DNA from: Candidatus Methylomirabilota bacterium | Lineage (GTDB): Bacteria; Methylomirabilota; Methylomirabilia; Rokubacteriales; CSP1-6 | NCBI GenBank assembly: GCA_035709005.1 | Contig: DASTFB010000002.1 | Span: 1-41,144 of the forward strand | Length of the DNA: 41,144 bases | Direction: 5' to 3' | In this document: one piece after another, positions 7,800 through 16,995 of the stretch | Layout: the number at the start of each line of letters is the position of its first letter | Numbering within the stretch: the stretch's first letter is position 1 | Translations under genes and position numbers: made by a program | The notes under the pieces: model-generated | Database searches by the model: none | Told to the model about the DNA's origin: nothing | The model's input: the letters and a program-made list of their open reading frames with translations, nothing else

Positions 7800-8824
7800 A
7801 GGCCCTGGCGTTCACGGCGTTCGGGGGACCTGAGGAGTTGGCTCTGCGGGACGTCCCCGACCCCGTGGCCGGGCCCGGCGAGATCGTGGTCGGCGTCCGG
7901 GCCTGCGCGCTGAATCACCTGGACCTCCTCGTGCGCGCGGGCCTCCCCGCGCTCAAGACCCCGCTGCCATTCTGGACCGGCTGCGACATCGCCGGCGACG
8001 TGGCCGCGGTGGCCGCCGACGTCCGCGACGTGCCGGTGGGCCAGCGCGTCGTGGTGAACCCGAGTCTGTCCTGTGGCCGGTGCGAGTTTTGCCTGCAGGG
8101 CGAGGACTGCCTGTGCGCGGAGTACCGGCTCGTCGGCGAGCACGTCCCCGGCGGGCTGGCCGAGTACGTCAAGGTGCCGGCCGCCAACGTGCGGCGCCTG
8201 CCCGATCACGTCTCCTACGAGGAGGCCGCCGCCTTCGTGCTGACCAACATGACGGCGTGGCGGATGATCGTGACCCAGGGGCAGGTCCGGCTCGGCCAGG
8301 ACGTGCTCATCCTCGGCGTGGGCGGCGGGGTGTCGTCGGCGGCGGTGCAGATCGCCCGGCTGTGCGGGGCGCGGGTTTGGGTGACCTCCTCCAACGACGC
8401 CAAGCTCGAGCGGGCCCGCCAGCTCGGCGCCGACGTCTGTATCAATTACGCGAAAGAGGACTGGGCCCGGGTCGTGCGCGACAAGACCGGGCGGCGCGGC
8501 GTGGACGTGATCATCGAAAACGTGGGCGCGGCCACGTGGAAACAGTCGCTGCGCGCGCTGCGCCGGGGCGGCCGCCTGGTCACCTGCGGGGCCACCACCG
8601 GCCCCATCGGCGAGACCGACATCCGGATCGTCTTCTGGAACCAGCTGCACATCGTCGGCTCGACGATGGCCAACCGGGCAGAGTTCGACACCGTCGTGCG
8701 GCTGCTCTTCGAGGGCCGGCTCGGGCCCATCATCGACGAGGTGGTGCCGCTCAAGGACGGCGCCGCCGCCCAGCAGCGCCTGGCCGCCGGCGAGCAGTTC
8801 GGCAAGATCGTGCTCCAGGTCTGA
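7796..8824 (+). CDS. zinc-type alcohol dehydrogenase family (MDR) protein
   Basis: The 342-residue medium-chain dehydrogenase/reductase has an N-terminal GroES-like domain with ACALNHLDLLVRAGLP and a structural-zinc cysteine cluster CGRCEFCLQGEDC (about 90-102). The coenzyme-binding Rossmann motif is LILGVGGGVSSAAVQIA (about 168-184), followed by VDVIIENVGAATW. It probably oxidises or reduces an alcohol, aldehyde or enone with NAD(P). The catalytic zinc ligand usually supplied by a Cys in the N-terminal domain is not evident (NHLD instead of CxxD), so quinone-reductase-like or enoyl reductase activity is an alternative. Its ATG overlaps the Ccr-like stop, and it is the last gene of the plus-strand run. 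Confidence 0.9.
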   Translation: MKALAFTAFGGPEELALRDVPDPVAGPGEIVVGVRACALNHLDLLVRAGLPALKTPLPFWTGCDIAGDVAAVAADVRDVPVGQRVVVNPSLSCGRCEFCLQGEDCLCAEYRLVGEHVPGGLAEYVKVPAANVRRLPDHVSYEEAAAFVLTNMTAWRMIVTQGQVRLGQDVLILGVGGGVSSAAVQIARLCGARVWVTSSNDAKLERARQLGADVCINYAKEDWARVVRDKTGRRGVDVIIENVGAATWKQSLRALRRGGRLVTCGATTGPIGETDIRIVFWNQLHIVGSTMANRAEFDTVVRLLFEGRLGPIIDEVVPLKDGAAAQQRLAAGEQFGKIVLQV

Positions 8825-8845
8825 CCCGCCGGAGGACCGGCGCGA

Positions 8846-9367
8846 CTAGCGGCCGCGCCGGCCGACCCTCGGGGGCCGGGCCAGGCGGCTCGGAGGGCTG
8901 ACCTTCGTCGGCTTCTCCACCTTCGTCGGCTTCTCTACCCTCGTCGGCCGCTCGACCGTCGTCGGCCGCTCGAACGTCGTGGGCCGCTCGACCGTCGTGG
9001 GCCGCTCCGGCGCCGTCAGACGCTCGACGGGCTGCGGACGGTCGATGCGATCCGGGACGGCCACCGGCTCGAAGGCGTCGAACCGCTCGGCCCCTTCGAG
9101 GCGCTCGAAGTCTTCCAGCCACTCGGTCCGCCGCGCGCGCCGCTTCTGCTGCTCGGGGTCACCCACGACGACGTCCGCCTCGTAGGGCACGCTGGCCGAC
9201 ACCTGAGGCGGCGTCGCCAGAACAGGAGGCATCGCCTGAAACGGCGTCGGCTGCGGTTCCTCGGCGAACGCCGGTCCTGAAGTGGCCCCGGCCAGGCCGG
9301 CAGCCGCCCCCGCGAACACGATCACGAGCAGCGCCCGTTGGACGCTGAAGCTCACGTTGTGATTCAT
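8846..9367 (-). CDS. exported protein with hexapeptide repeats
   Basis: The 173-residue protein has an N-terminal signal peptide (hydrophobic run ALLVIVFAGAAAGLAG, likely cleavage after GPAFA). A proline-rich stretch and a charged segment follow, then about six tandem six-residue units of the type RPTTVE/KPTKVE, and a basic C-terminus ending GRRGR. ATG 9367 is chosen over GTG 9376 because GGGAGG stands eight bases before it, while the GTG lies next to that site. No known domain is recognisable. The repeat resembles a flexible, wall- or membrane-associated linker. It follows the beta-barrel-like gene, whose stop lies just before this start on the minus strand, so the two are probably co-transcribed. 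Confidence 0.75.
   Translation of the reverse strand: MNHNVSFSVQRALLVIVFAGAAAGLAGATSGPAFAEEPQPTPFQAMPPVLATPPQVSASVPYEADVVVGDPEQQKRRARRTEWLEDFERLEGAERFDAFEPVAVPDRIDRPQPVERLTAPERPTTVERPTTFERPTTVERPTRVEKPTKVEKPTKVSPPSRLARPPRVGRRGR
8900..9007 (-). repeat. 18-bp tandem repeats coding for hexapeptides
   Basis: About six copies of an 18-base unit lie in frame within the exported-protein gene. On the plus strand they read as GTCGGCCGCTCGACCGTC and variants. Copies nearest the centre are nearly identical (TTVE, TTFE, TTVE), while the copies toward the gene's 3' end switch from Arg-Pro-Thr-Thr to Lys-Pro-Thr-Lys. Copy number could vary between strains by slippage. Confidence 0.85.
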
Positions 9368-9369
9368 GA

Positions 9370-10173
9370 TTACCACCTCCCGAAGCGGTACGACATCTCG
9401 AACCCGAGGCCCCAGTCGGGGCTGCCGTCCGTCAGTCCAATGAACGCGTAGGGGGTGATGGTGGTTGTCGGCGAGGCCTTGACCGCGAGCGCGCCCAGCA
9501 CCTCCAGCGGGTCGTCGTCGCCGGACAGCAGGGCCCGGCGCCAGTCGAGCATGGTGCTGGCGGTGACCGTCCCCAGCCGGACGGCCAGACCCAGGCTGGC
9601 GCCCGGACGGTCACGGAAGTCCTCGTCCGGGGGATCGCCCATGAACGTGTAGCTGACGTCACCGAAGACGAAGAAGATCTCGGCGAACTGCTTGTCGAAC
9701 TCCACGCCGACGCCGAAATCATACTCGCCGGTCCCCAGCCCGCGGTCTTCGTCGCCGGTCGGCACCTTGACCTTGACGAACGGCGCCAGCGCGCCGTACC
9801 ACGAGCCGGGTCCGGGATCGTCCACCAAAAAGTACCGGGCGCGGATGATCGTGTCGCCGAACCCCACGACCTGGTCTCGCCCGTCGCCCTCGCCGGTGAG
9901 GGTCGGCCGCCCGTCCACGATCGTGATACCTTCGGGCGAGTCGAGGTAGATGAGGAGGGCCGTCGCGCCCACGTCGAAGCGCTCGCCGAGGTAACGCAAC
10001 GTGACGGGGGCGTAGGCGGTGTGCGTCGTCTCGGACGTTCCGAAATCGCCCTGGTCGTAGCCGGCGCCGACCTTCAGCTGGAAATGCTCGCGCTCGGCCC
10101 AGCCGGCCGTCGTGTCGAGCAGCAGCACCGCGAGGACCGGGCCGACAACGCGGAGTGTCCGCCGTGGAGCCAC
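9370..10173 (-). CDS. predicted outer-membrane beta-barrel protein
   Basis: The 267-residue protein has a signal peptide (VVGPVLAVLLLDTTAGWA) and then alternating hydrophobic/polar strands with many aromatic and Gly residues, ending in the C-terminal motif FEMSYRFGRW, a terminal aromatic typical of outer-membrane barrels. Segments such as FQLKVGAGYDQGDFGTSET, PFVKVKVPTGDEDRGLGTGEYDFGVGV and PYAFIGLTDGSPDWGLGFEM recall transporter-like or phenol-degradation-cluster (MetA-pathway) barrels. The substrate is unknown. GTG 10173 is chosen because AGGAGG stands four bases upstream and the signal peptide then begins properly. A good promoter lies about 80 bases before it. Confidence 0.78.
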   Translation of the reverse strand: MAPRRTLRVVGPVLAVLLLDTTAGWAEREHFQLKVGAGYDQGDFGTSETTHTAYAPVTLRYLGERFDVGATALLIYLDSPEGITIVDGRPTLTGEGDGRDQVVGFGDTIIRARYFLVDDPGPGSWYGALAPFVKVKVPTGDEDRGLGTGEYDFGVGVEFDKQFAEIFFVFGDVSYTFMGDPPDEDFRDRPGASLGLAVRLGTVTASTMLDWRRALLSGDDDPLEVLGALAVKASPTTTITPYAFIGLTDGSPDWGLGFEMSYRFGRW

Positions 10174-10252
10174 CGCCCCTCCTGACCTGTCGGGAATATG
10201 CGTCGGCCTCGGACACCGCGCGGTCTCGGAGCCGCCCTGCGACGCTAGCGGC

Positions 10253-10281
10253 AGTATAGTCCCGACCCCGAGGGCCGGCAA
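10253..10281 (-). promoter_or_regulatory. sigma-70-type promoter for the barrel/repeat gene pair
   Basis: Read on the minus strand, TTGCCG (10281-10276) and TATACT (10258-10253) are separated by exactly 17 bases. They stand about 80 bases before the GTG at 10173 and point toward it. Both hexamers are close to consensus in an otherwise GC-rich region. Confidence 0.55.
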
Positions 10282-10355
10282 CGCGGGCCCTCTCAAATTG
10301 TGCGGTCGGCGTTTGACGGATCCCGTACGATAGGCTGAGCAGGTTGGGATCCGGC

Positions 10356-11594
10356 ATGAGCATCGACAACACGCTGGCCATTCTCGTAGGCGGCGGGCCG
10401 GCCCCCGGCATCAACGCCGTCATCGCCGCAGCGACGATCGAAGCTCGCAACCACGGGGTGCGCGTGCTCGGTTGCTACGACGGCTTCCGGTGGCTGGCTC
10501 AGGGCGATACCGAGCACGTCGTGGAGCTCGGTATCAACGACCTGTCGCGCATCCACTTCGAGGGCGGGTCGATCTTGAGAACCTCGCGGACCAATCCGAC
10601 CCGCACCCCCGATGGCGTGGCCCAGGTGGCCGACGCCCTCAAGCGGCTCAGCGTCGACCATCTCATCACCATCGGGGGCGACGACACCGCCTACGCGGCT
10701 TCCCGCCTGGCCAAGACCATGCCCGGACTCACCGTGGCCCACGTCCCCAAGACGATCGACAACGACCTGCCCCTGCCCAGCGACATCGTGACGTTCGGCT
10801 TCACCACCGCCTGCAACCTGGGCATGGAGCTCGTGCGCAACCTGATGCAGGATGCCGCGACCACCGAGCGGTGGTTCTTCGTCACCGTGATGGGTCGCCA
10901 CGCCGGTCACCTGGCCCTCGGCATCGGGGGCGCCGCCGGCGCCACGCTGACGGTCATCGCCGAGGAGTTCGCCGAGCCGCGCATCAGCCTGGACCGGCTC
11001 GTCGACGTGCTGGAAGGCGCCATCATCAAGCGCCGGGCGCACGGACGGCAGCACGGCGTGGCCATCCTGAGCGAGGGGCTGGCCGAGAAGCTGGACCCGG
11101 CCACGCTGGGGCCGGTGGAGCGGGATCAGTACGGCAACGTGCGCCTCACCGAGCTCGAGCTCGGCCGGATGGTCAAGGAGCGTGTGACGGCCAGCCTGCG
11201 GGCCCGCGACATCGAGGTCAGCATCGTGGACAAGGACCTCGGCTACGAGCTGCGCTGCGCTCCGCCGGGGGCCCACGACATCCAGTACTGTCGGAGCCTG
11301 GGCTACTGGGCCACCCGCTTCCTGCTGGAAGGCGGCAGCAACGCCATGGTCACCATCCAGGCCGGTCGGCTGGTGCCCGTCCCCTTCGGGCTCATGATGG
11401 ACTCGCGCACCGGCCGGATCCGCGTGCGGTACGTCAACGTGGAATCCGAGATGTACCAGACGCTCAATGCCTACATGATCCGGCTCAAGCCGGAAGACCT
11501 GGACGATCCGCAGGCGCTGGCGGCGCTGGCCAAGGCCGGGAAGCTGAGCGAAGAGGCGTTCCTCGCCCGTTTCGGCCCCGCCGTCAAGCGCTAG
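10356..11594 (+). CDS. 6-phosphofructokinase, probably pyrophosphate-dependent
   Basis: The 412-residue protein belongs to the phosphofructokinase A family, which phosphorylates fructose 6-phosphate. The N-terminal phosphate-binding loop reads AILVGGGPAPGINAVI, followed by GGDDTAYAAS and the catalytic VPKTIDNDLP, then MGRHAGHLALGIG. The GGDD motif (Asp instead of the Gly of ATP-type GGDGS) and the Lys of PKTIDND are the accepted signs of PPi-dependent enzymes, so I expect reversible, PPi-using activity. ATG 10356 is chosen; a TTG at 10344 is possible. It stands directly upstream of a truncated class I aldolase, so the two were once a glycolytic pair. Confidence 0.92.
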   Translation: MSIDNTLAILVGGGPAPGINAVIAAATIEARNHGVRVLGCYDGFRWLAQGDTEHVVELGINDLSRIHFEGGSILRTSRTNPTRTPDGVAQVADALKRLSVDHLITIGGDDTAYAASRLAKTMPGLTVAHVPKTIDNDLPLPSDIVTFGFTTACNLGMELVRNLMQDAATTERWFFVTVMGRHAGHLALGIGGAAGATLTVIAEEFAEPRISLDRLVDVLEGAIIKRRAHGRQHGVAILSEGLAEKLDPATLGPVERDQYGNVRLTELELGRMVKERVTASLRARDIEVSIVDKDLGYELRCAPPGAHDIQYCRSLGYWATRFLLEGGSNAMVTIQAGRLVPVPFGLMMDSRTGRIRVRYVNVESEMYQTLNAYMIRLKPEDLDDPQALAALAKAGKLSEEAFLARFGPAVKR

Positions 11595-11607
11595 GAGGAA
11601 ACCGCTC

Positions 11608-11739
11608 GTGTATCTGAGGACGATCGACCGCGACGGCCGGGGCCGCTTCGCGTTTCTGGCCTACGATCAGGGGCTCCGGCCTTGCACACCCGCGATATCT
11701 GTCCCGAGGTGGGGTCCGGCGACCACGCGGTTGGCGTAG
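11608..11739 (+). pseudogene. 5' remnant of a class I fructose-bisphosphate aldolase
   Basis: A GTG with AGGAGG nine bases upstream opens a frame of 43 residues that begins MYLRTIDRDGRGRFAFLAYD and continues QGL. This matches the N-terminus of archaeal-type/DhnA class I aldolases, which read AYDQGLEHGP here. After QGL (about base 11676) the resemblance stops and unrelated residues lead to a TAG at 11737. The rest of a roughly 260-300-residue enzyme is absent. Deletion, insertion with loss, or an assembly join at about 11676 could explain it. The strong ribosome-binding site and the position straight after phosphofructokinase support a once functional gene. Confidence 0.65.
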
Positions 11740-11816
11740 AGTGTCAGCGTAGCGCGGTCCACACCTCACGTAGCGCGTCGTCAGAGTTGTAGAGAAACGG
11801 GTCGCTCGGACCCCAC
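11708..11816. repeat. imperfect inverted repeat after the broken aldolase
   Basis: The left arm GGTGGGGTCCGGCGACC (11708-11724) pairs with the right arm GGTCGCTCGGACCCCACC (11799-11816) with a single bulged base. About 74 bases lie between. The hexamer CCCGAG appears next to both ends (11703-11708 and 11819-11824), similar to a short target duplication but overlapping the left arm by one base. The interior has no recognisable coding content. It could be a small non-autonomous element or simply a structured RNA/terminator region between converging genes. Confidence 0.45.
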
Positions 11817-11877
11817 CCCCCGAGCCGCGAGCTTCACCCCAGCCGACGATAATCTCCCTGGCCCGCGCGAACGTCAG

Positions 11878-12672
11878 TCAGTAATAGCCCGGGTCGCCGG
11901 GCAGCAGGGTTCGGGGCTGGCCTTCGCTCGTGAGCAGACGGGGACGGATCGGCGTCACCGGCCGCTCGCCGACACGGGCCAAGACCTCGGCGGTGCAGGC
12001 GGCGCCCTCGAACAGCTCCAGATTCCTCACCGTCGGCAGCCTGAGCGAGATCTCGCCGCGAGCACGCGCCTGCAGCGCTTCGGCCGGGGTGAGCCACCGC
12101 ACCGCGATGATCTCGTGCTCGTCGGCTTCCGCGTCCTGTCCCGCGGGCATCGGGGCGGCGAAGAACCGCGTGTCGTAGCGCAACGGCCGCTCCTCGGGGG
12201 TGATCCAGTGCGCGAAGTAGACGAGCTGATCGGTGGCCAGCGTCAAGCGCTCGCGGCGCAGTAACTCCCAGAACGCCCGGTGGTCGCGCTGACAGGCCTG
12301 ACGGTGGTCGAGCATCCGGGCGCGTTCCAGCGACGCCGGCCGGCCGCCGCCGCCGTACGCGAGCAGCACGCCGACCTCTTCGAAGGCCTCGCGAACGGCG
12401 CCGATCCAGTAGCCCAGGGCGCTGGTAGGGTCCGACAACCCCAGCCGGGCGGCCGCGGCCGCCGGATCGGGCCCGGCGCACCAGGCGTCGGCGTCGGCCG
12501 GAGTGTCGGCCCCCTCGATCTTGCCGCCCGGGAACACGAAGTCGCCGGGGGCGAAGCGGCTGCGGTGATTGCGCTGGATCAGCAGCGTCTCGACACCGCC
12601 CCCGGGGCGATCACGCAGCAGGACGAGGGAGGCCGCGGGCACCGGCACCGCGGGCGATGGTTTGACGGACAC
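11878..12672 (-). CDS. Nudix hydrolase (NUDT19-like)
   Basis: The 264-residue protein carries a split Nudix box: FPGGKIEG at about residues 47-54 and AVREAFEEVGVLLAYGG at about 91-107, with an insertion between the glycine and the REAFEE core. This arrangement is typical of NUDT7/NUDT19-like CoA or nucleotide diphosphatases. Such enzymes hydrolyse an X-linked diphosphate, for example acyl-CoA, NAD derivatives or ADP-sugars; which one cannot be told. In a region rich in CoA-thioester enzymes a CoA diphosphatase is attractive, but this is inference. It is divergent from the RidA gene, with about 65 bases between start codons. Confidence 0.88.
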   Translation of the reverse strand: MSVKPSPAVPVPAASLVLLRDRPGGGVETLLIQRNHRSRFAPGDFVFPGGKIEGADTPADADAWCAGPDPAAAAARLGLSDPTSALGYWIGAVREAFEEVGVLLAYGGGGRPASLERARMLDHRQACQRDHRAFWELLRRERLTLATDQLVYFAHWITPEERPLRYDTRFFAAPMPAGQDAEADEHEIIAVRWLTPAEALQARARGEISLRLPTVRNLELFEGAACTAEVLARVGERPVTPIRPRLLTSEGQPRTLLPGDPGYY

Positions 12673-12737
12673 CCCGACACTGTGCCACGATGGCCGCGCT
12701 CTTTCATCACTTCTCGCTCGAGGGAGGACGCGCGACC

Positions 12738-13199
12738 ATGGGCGCCGAGGCCCGTTTCAAGGAGCTCAACCTCACGCTGCCCCCGCCGGCTACGCCGCTG
12801 GCCAACTACGTCGGCGCCGTCCGGGTGGGAAACCTGCTCTTCCTGGCCGGCCACGGCCCTGTGCGCAGCGAGGGCAAGCCGGCGGTCCGCGGCAAGCTCG
12901 GCCGCGACCTGTCCGTCGAGCAGGGCTACAAGGCTGCCCGCGAGGTCGGGCTCAATCTGCTGGCCACGACGCGCGCGTCCCTGGGCAGCCTCGACCGCGT
13001 CAAGCGCGTGGTCAAAGTCCTCGGCATGGTGAACTCCGCCGAGGGGTTCACCGAGCAGCCCAAAGTCATCAACGGCTTCTCCGACCTGATGGTCGAGGTG
13101 TTCGGGGACGCCGGCAAGCACGCGCGCTCGGCCGTCGGCATGGCCGAGCTGCCCATGGGGATCCCCGTGGAGATCGAGATGATCCTCGAGGTGGAATAG
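12738..13199 (+). CDS. RidA family (YjgF/YER057c/UK114) protein
   Basis: The 153-residue protein belongs to the RidA superfamily, whose founding member deaminates reactive enamines/imines from PLP enzymes. The N-terminal ELNLTLPPPATPLANYVGAV, central NLLFLAGHGPV and C-terminal HARSAVGMAELPMGIPVEIE are family signatures, including the arginine that binds the carboxylate. ATG 12738 is chosen because AGGGAGG stands ten bases upstream and it fits the family N-terminus; an upstream ATG at 12690 would add unrelated residues. This longer subgroup (about 150 residues) is less well characterised than RidA itself. A short membrane-peptide gene follows after three bases. Confidence 0.9.
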   Translation: MGAEARFKELNLTLPPPATPLANYVGAVRVGNLLFLAGHGPVRSEGKPAVRGKLGRDLSVEQGYKAAREVGLNLLATTRASLGSLDRVKRVVKVLGMVNSAEGFTEQPKVINGFSDLMVEVFGDAGKHARSAVGMAELPMGIPVEIEMILEVE

Positions 13200-13202
13200 C
13201 GA

Positions 13203-13355
13203 ATGGACCTCCTCTTCGACCTCGCGGCCGTGGCCATCTCCCTGGTGTTCCTCGGCATCCTGGGCGTCATCACGGCCGTGGCGATCCCCGGCCTGTTCAT
13301 CAGCGCCGTCGCGCCGTGGCTCGACTGGCTGCTGCCCGCCCGCCACAAGCCCTAG
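13203..13355 (+). CDS. 50-residue single-span membrane peptide
   Basis: An ATG three bases after the RidA stop opens a 50-codon frame, MDLLFDLAAVAISLVFLGIL and onward, ending LPARHKP. It has one long or two short hydrophobic segments (about residues 5-42), an acidic start and a basic end. It lies between RidA and the CoxL-like subunit in the same direction (22 bases before the latter). No family is recognisable. The codon use and spacing make it a credible small gene, though a chance hydrophobic frame is possible. Confidence 0.5.
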   Translation: MDLLFDLAAVAISLVFLGILGVITAVAIPGLFISAVAPWLDWLLPARHKP

Positions 13356-13377
13356 GGGCCGTCGCCGCCGCACGCTG

Positions 13378-15700
<2,323 letters not shown>

Positions 15701-15720
<20 letters not shown>

Positions 15721-16108
15721 AGACCTGCGTCGGCGTCACCTCCACGATGACGGAGTCGGAGGGCGACAGCGCGGCCTCCTCGGCGTACTGCGGATACTTT
15801 TCGTAGAGGCGCGCCCGCGCCGTCTGAAAGCGGGGACCGCGGGTGATGAGCGTCGCCCTGCCCAGGACCATGATCCCGGTGAGACGCGACCAGTCTTCGG
15901 AGTACAGGTCCACCGTCAGCGCGATCCGGTCGTTGGCGCGGAGGTTGGCGACCTTGCGGGCGTCGTCGCTGGACCCGAAGTAGAGCTTGTCGCCGGCCAG
16001 GACATGGCACACCGGGACGAGATGGGGCGTGCCATCGGCGCTGGTCGTGGCCACCCGGCACACGCGTTCCCCGGCGAGGAGCCTGCGGACCTTCTTCGTC
16101 AATCGCAT
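15701..16108 (-). CDS. pyridoxamine 5'-phosphate oxidase-fold protein, possibly F420-dependent
   Basis: The 135-residue protein has the split-barrel flavin-binding fold: an N-terminal RVCRVATTSADGTPHLVPVCHV strand pair, KVANLRANDRIALTVDLYSEDWSRLTGIMVLGRA in the middle, and a C-terminal IVEVTPTQVFTW strand. The EDWSRL segment is characteristic of the Rv0121-type PPOX class, often predicted to bind F420. It may reduce a small substrate. With the LLM protein at 5517 it is a second possible F420 user. It follows the aldo/keto reductase on the same strand after 16 bases. Its stop lies inside the end of the CoxL-like gene. Confidence 0.85.
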
Positions 16109-16124
16109 GGCGGCACCTGTTCGT

Positions 16125-16970
16125 CTAGGACATCGGCAAGTGGCGGGGGCGGCGGCCGCGGGGGAAGGCCACGTCGATCTGGGCCAGCTCGGCCCCGGTC
16201 AGCCGGAGCGCTCCGGCGCCCGCGTTTTCCGCGGTGTGCTCGGGCCGGCCGGCCTTGGGGATCGCGAAGAGCGACGGCCGCCGCACCAGGAAGGCCAGCG
16301 CGACCTGACGCGGCGTCGCGTCGTGGTCGGCGGCGATCCGCTGGAGCACGCGGCCACCCCGGGTACGGGGGCCGGGGAAGCGTCCCTCGGCGAACGGGCT
16401 GTAGCCGACCACCGCGATGCCGTGCTCTTCGCACCACGGCAGCACGGCGTGCTCGATGGCCCGCTCGTTCACGTGGTAGAGCACCTGGTTGCAGACGGGA
16501 CGGTCCTCACCGCCCAGCTTGCAGGCTTCTTCGAGGTCGGCGACGTCGAAATTGCTCACGCCCCAGGCGAGGATCTTGCCATCGCGCCGGAGCTGCTGGA
16601 ACGCCGCGATCGTGTCGGCCAGCGGGTGCTGGCCCCGCCAGTGCAGAAGGTACGCGTCCAGGCGATCGGTGCGCAGGCGGCCGAGCGTCTGCTCGCACGC
16701 GGCCAGCGTGCCTTTGCGCGAGGCATGCTCGGGCAGGACCTTGGAGACCAGGAAGACGGCATCACGACGCCCGGCGATCGCCTCCGCCACGATCTCCTCC
16801 ACGCGCCCCGAGCCGTACATCTCGGCGGTGTCGATGTGCGTCATGCCGAGATCGAGGCCCCGGCGCAGGGCGGCGATCGCGCGGGCCCGGTCGTCCCGCT
16901 CCAGGTTCCAGGTTCCCTGCCCGATCACCGCCACCTCGGGACCGCCGGAGACGAATCGGCGCCGTTCCAT
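16125..16970 (-). CDS. aldo/keto reductase
   Basis: The 281-residue protein is a (beta/alpha)8 NADPH-dependent carbonyl reductase. The catalytic tetrad is visible: Asp and Tyr in THIDTAEMYGSG (about residues 43-54), Lys in FLVSKVLPEH (about 74-83) and His in DAYLLHWRG (about 105-113). WGVSNFDV, YHVNER and the C-terminal cofactor phosphate site AIPKAGRPEHTAENAGA follow. The start MERRRFVSGGPEVAVIGQGT is chosen as the family N-terminus; the frame is open upstream but without resemblance. No Shine-Dalgarno is visible. It starts 25 bases after the Lon stop and is probably read through from Lon, so it may serve stress-related carbonyl detoxification. Confidence 0.92.
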   Translation of the reverse strand: MERRRFVSGGPEVAVIGQGTWNLERDDRARAIAALRRGLDLGMTHIDTAEMYGSGRVEEIVAEAIAGRRDAVFLVSKVLPEHASRKGTLAACEQTLGRLRTDRLDAYLLHWRGQHPLADTIAAFQQLRRDGKILAWGVSNFDVADLEEACKLGGEDRPVCNQVLYHVNERAIEHAVLPWCEEHGIAVVGYSPFAEGRFPGPRTRGGRVLQRIAADHDATPRQVALAFLVRRPSLFAIPKAGRPEHTAENAGAGALRLTGAELAQIDVAFPRGRRPRHLPMS

Positions 16971-16995
16971 GGGAGGACGTGGCGGACGCCGCCCG

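Noticed and set aside
8900-9007. CRISPR-like array
   Set aside because: The units are 18 bases long, adjacent without spacers, in frame, and encode a hexapeptide repeat.
10298-10331. Promoter for the phosphofructokinase gene (TTGTGC or TTGACG with TACGAT)
   Set aside because: Spacings of about 22 and 7 bases do not fit a sigma-70 promoter; no convincing alternative was seen.
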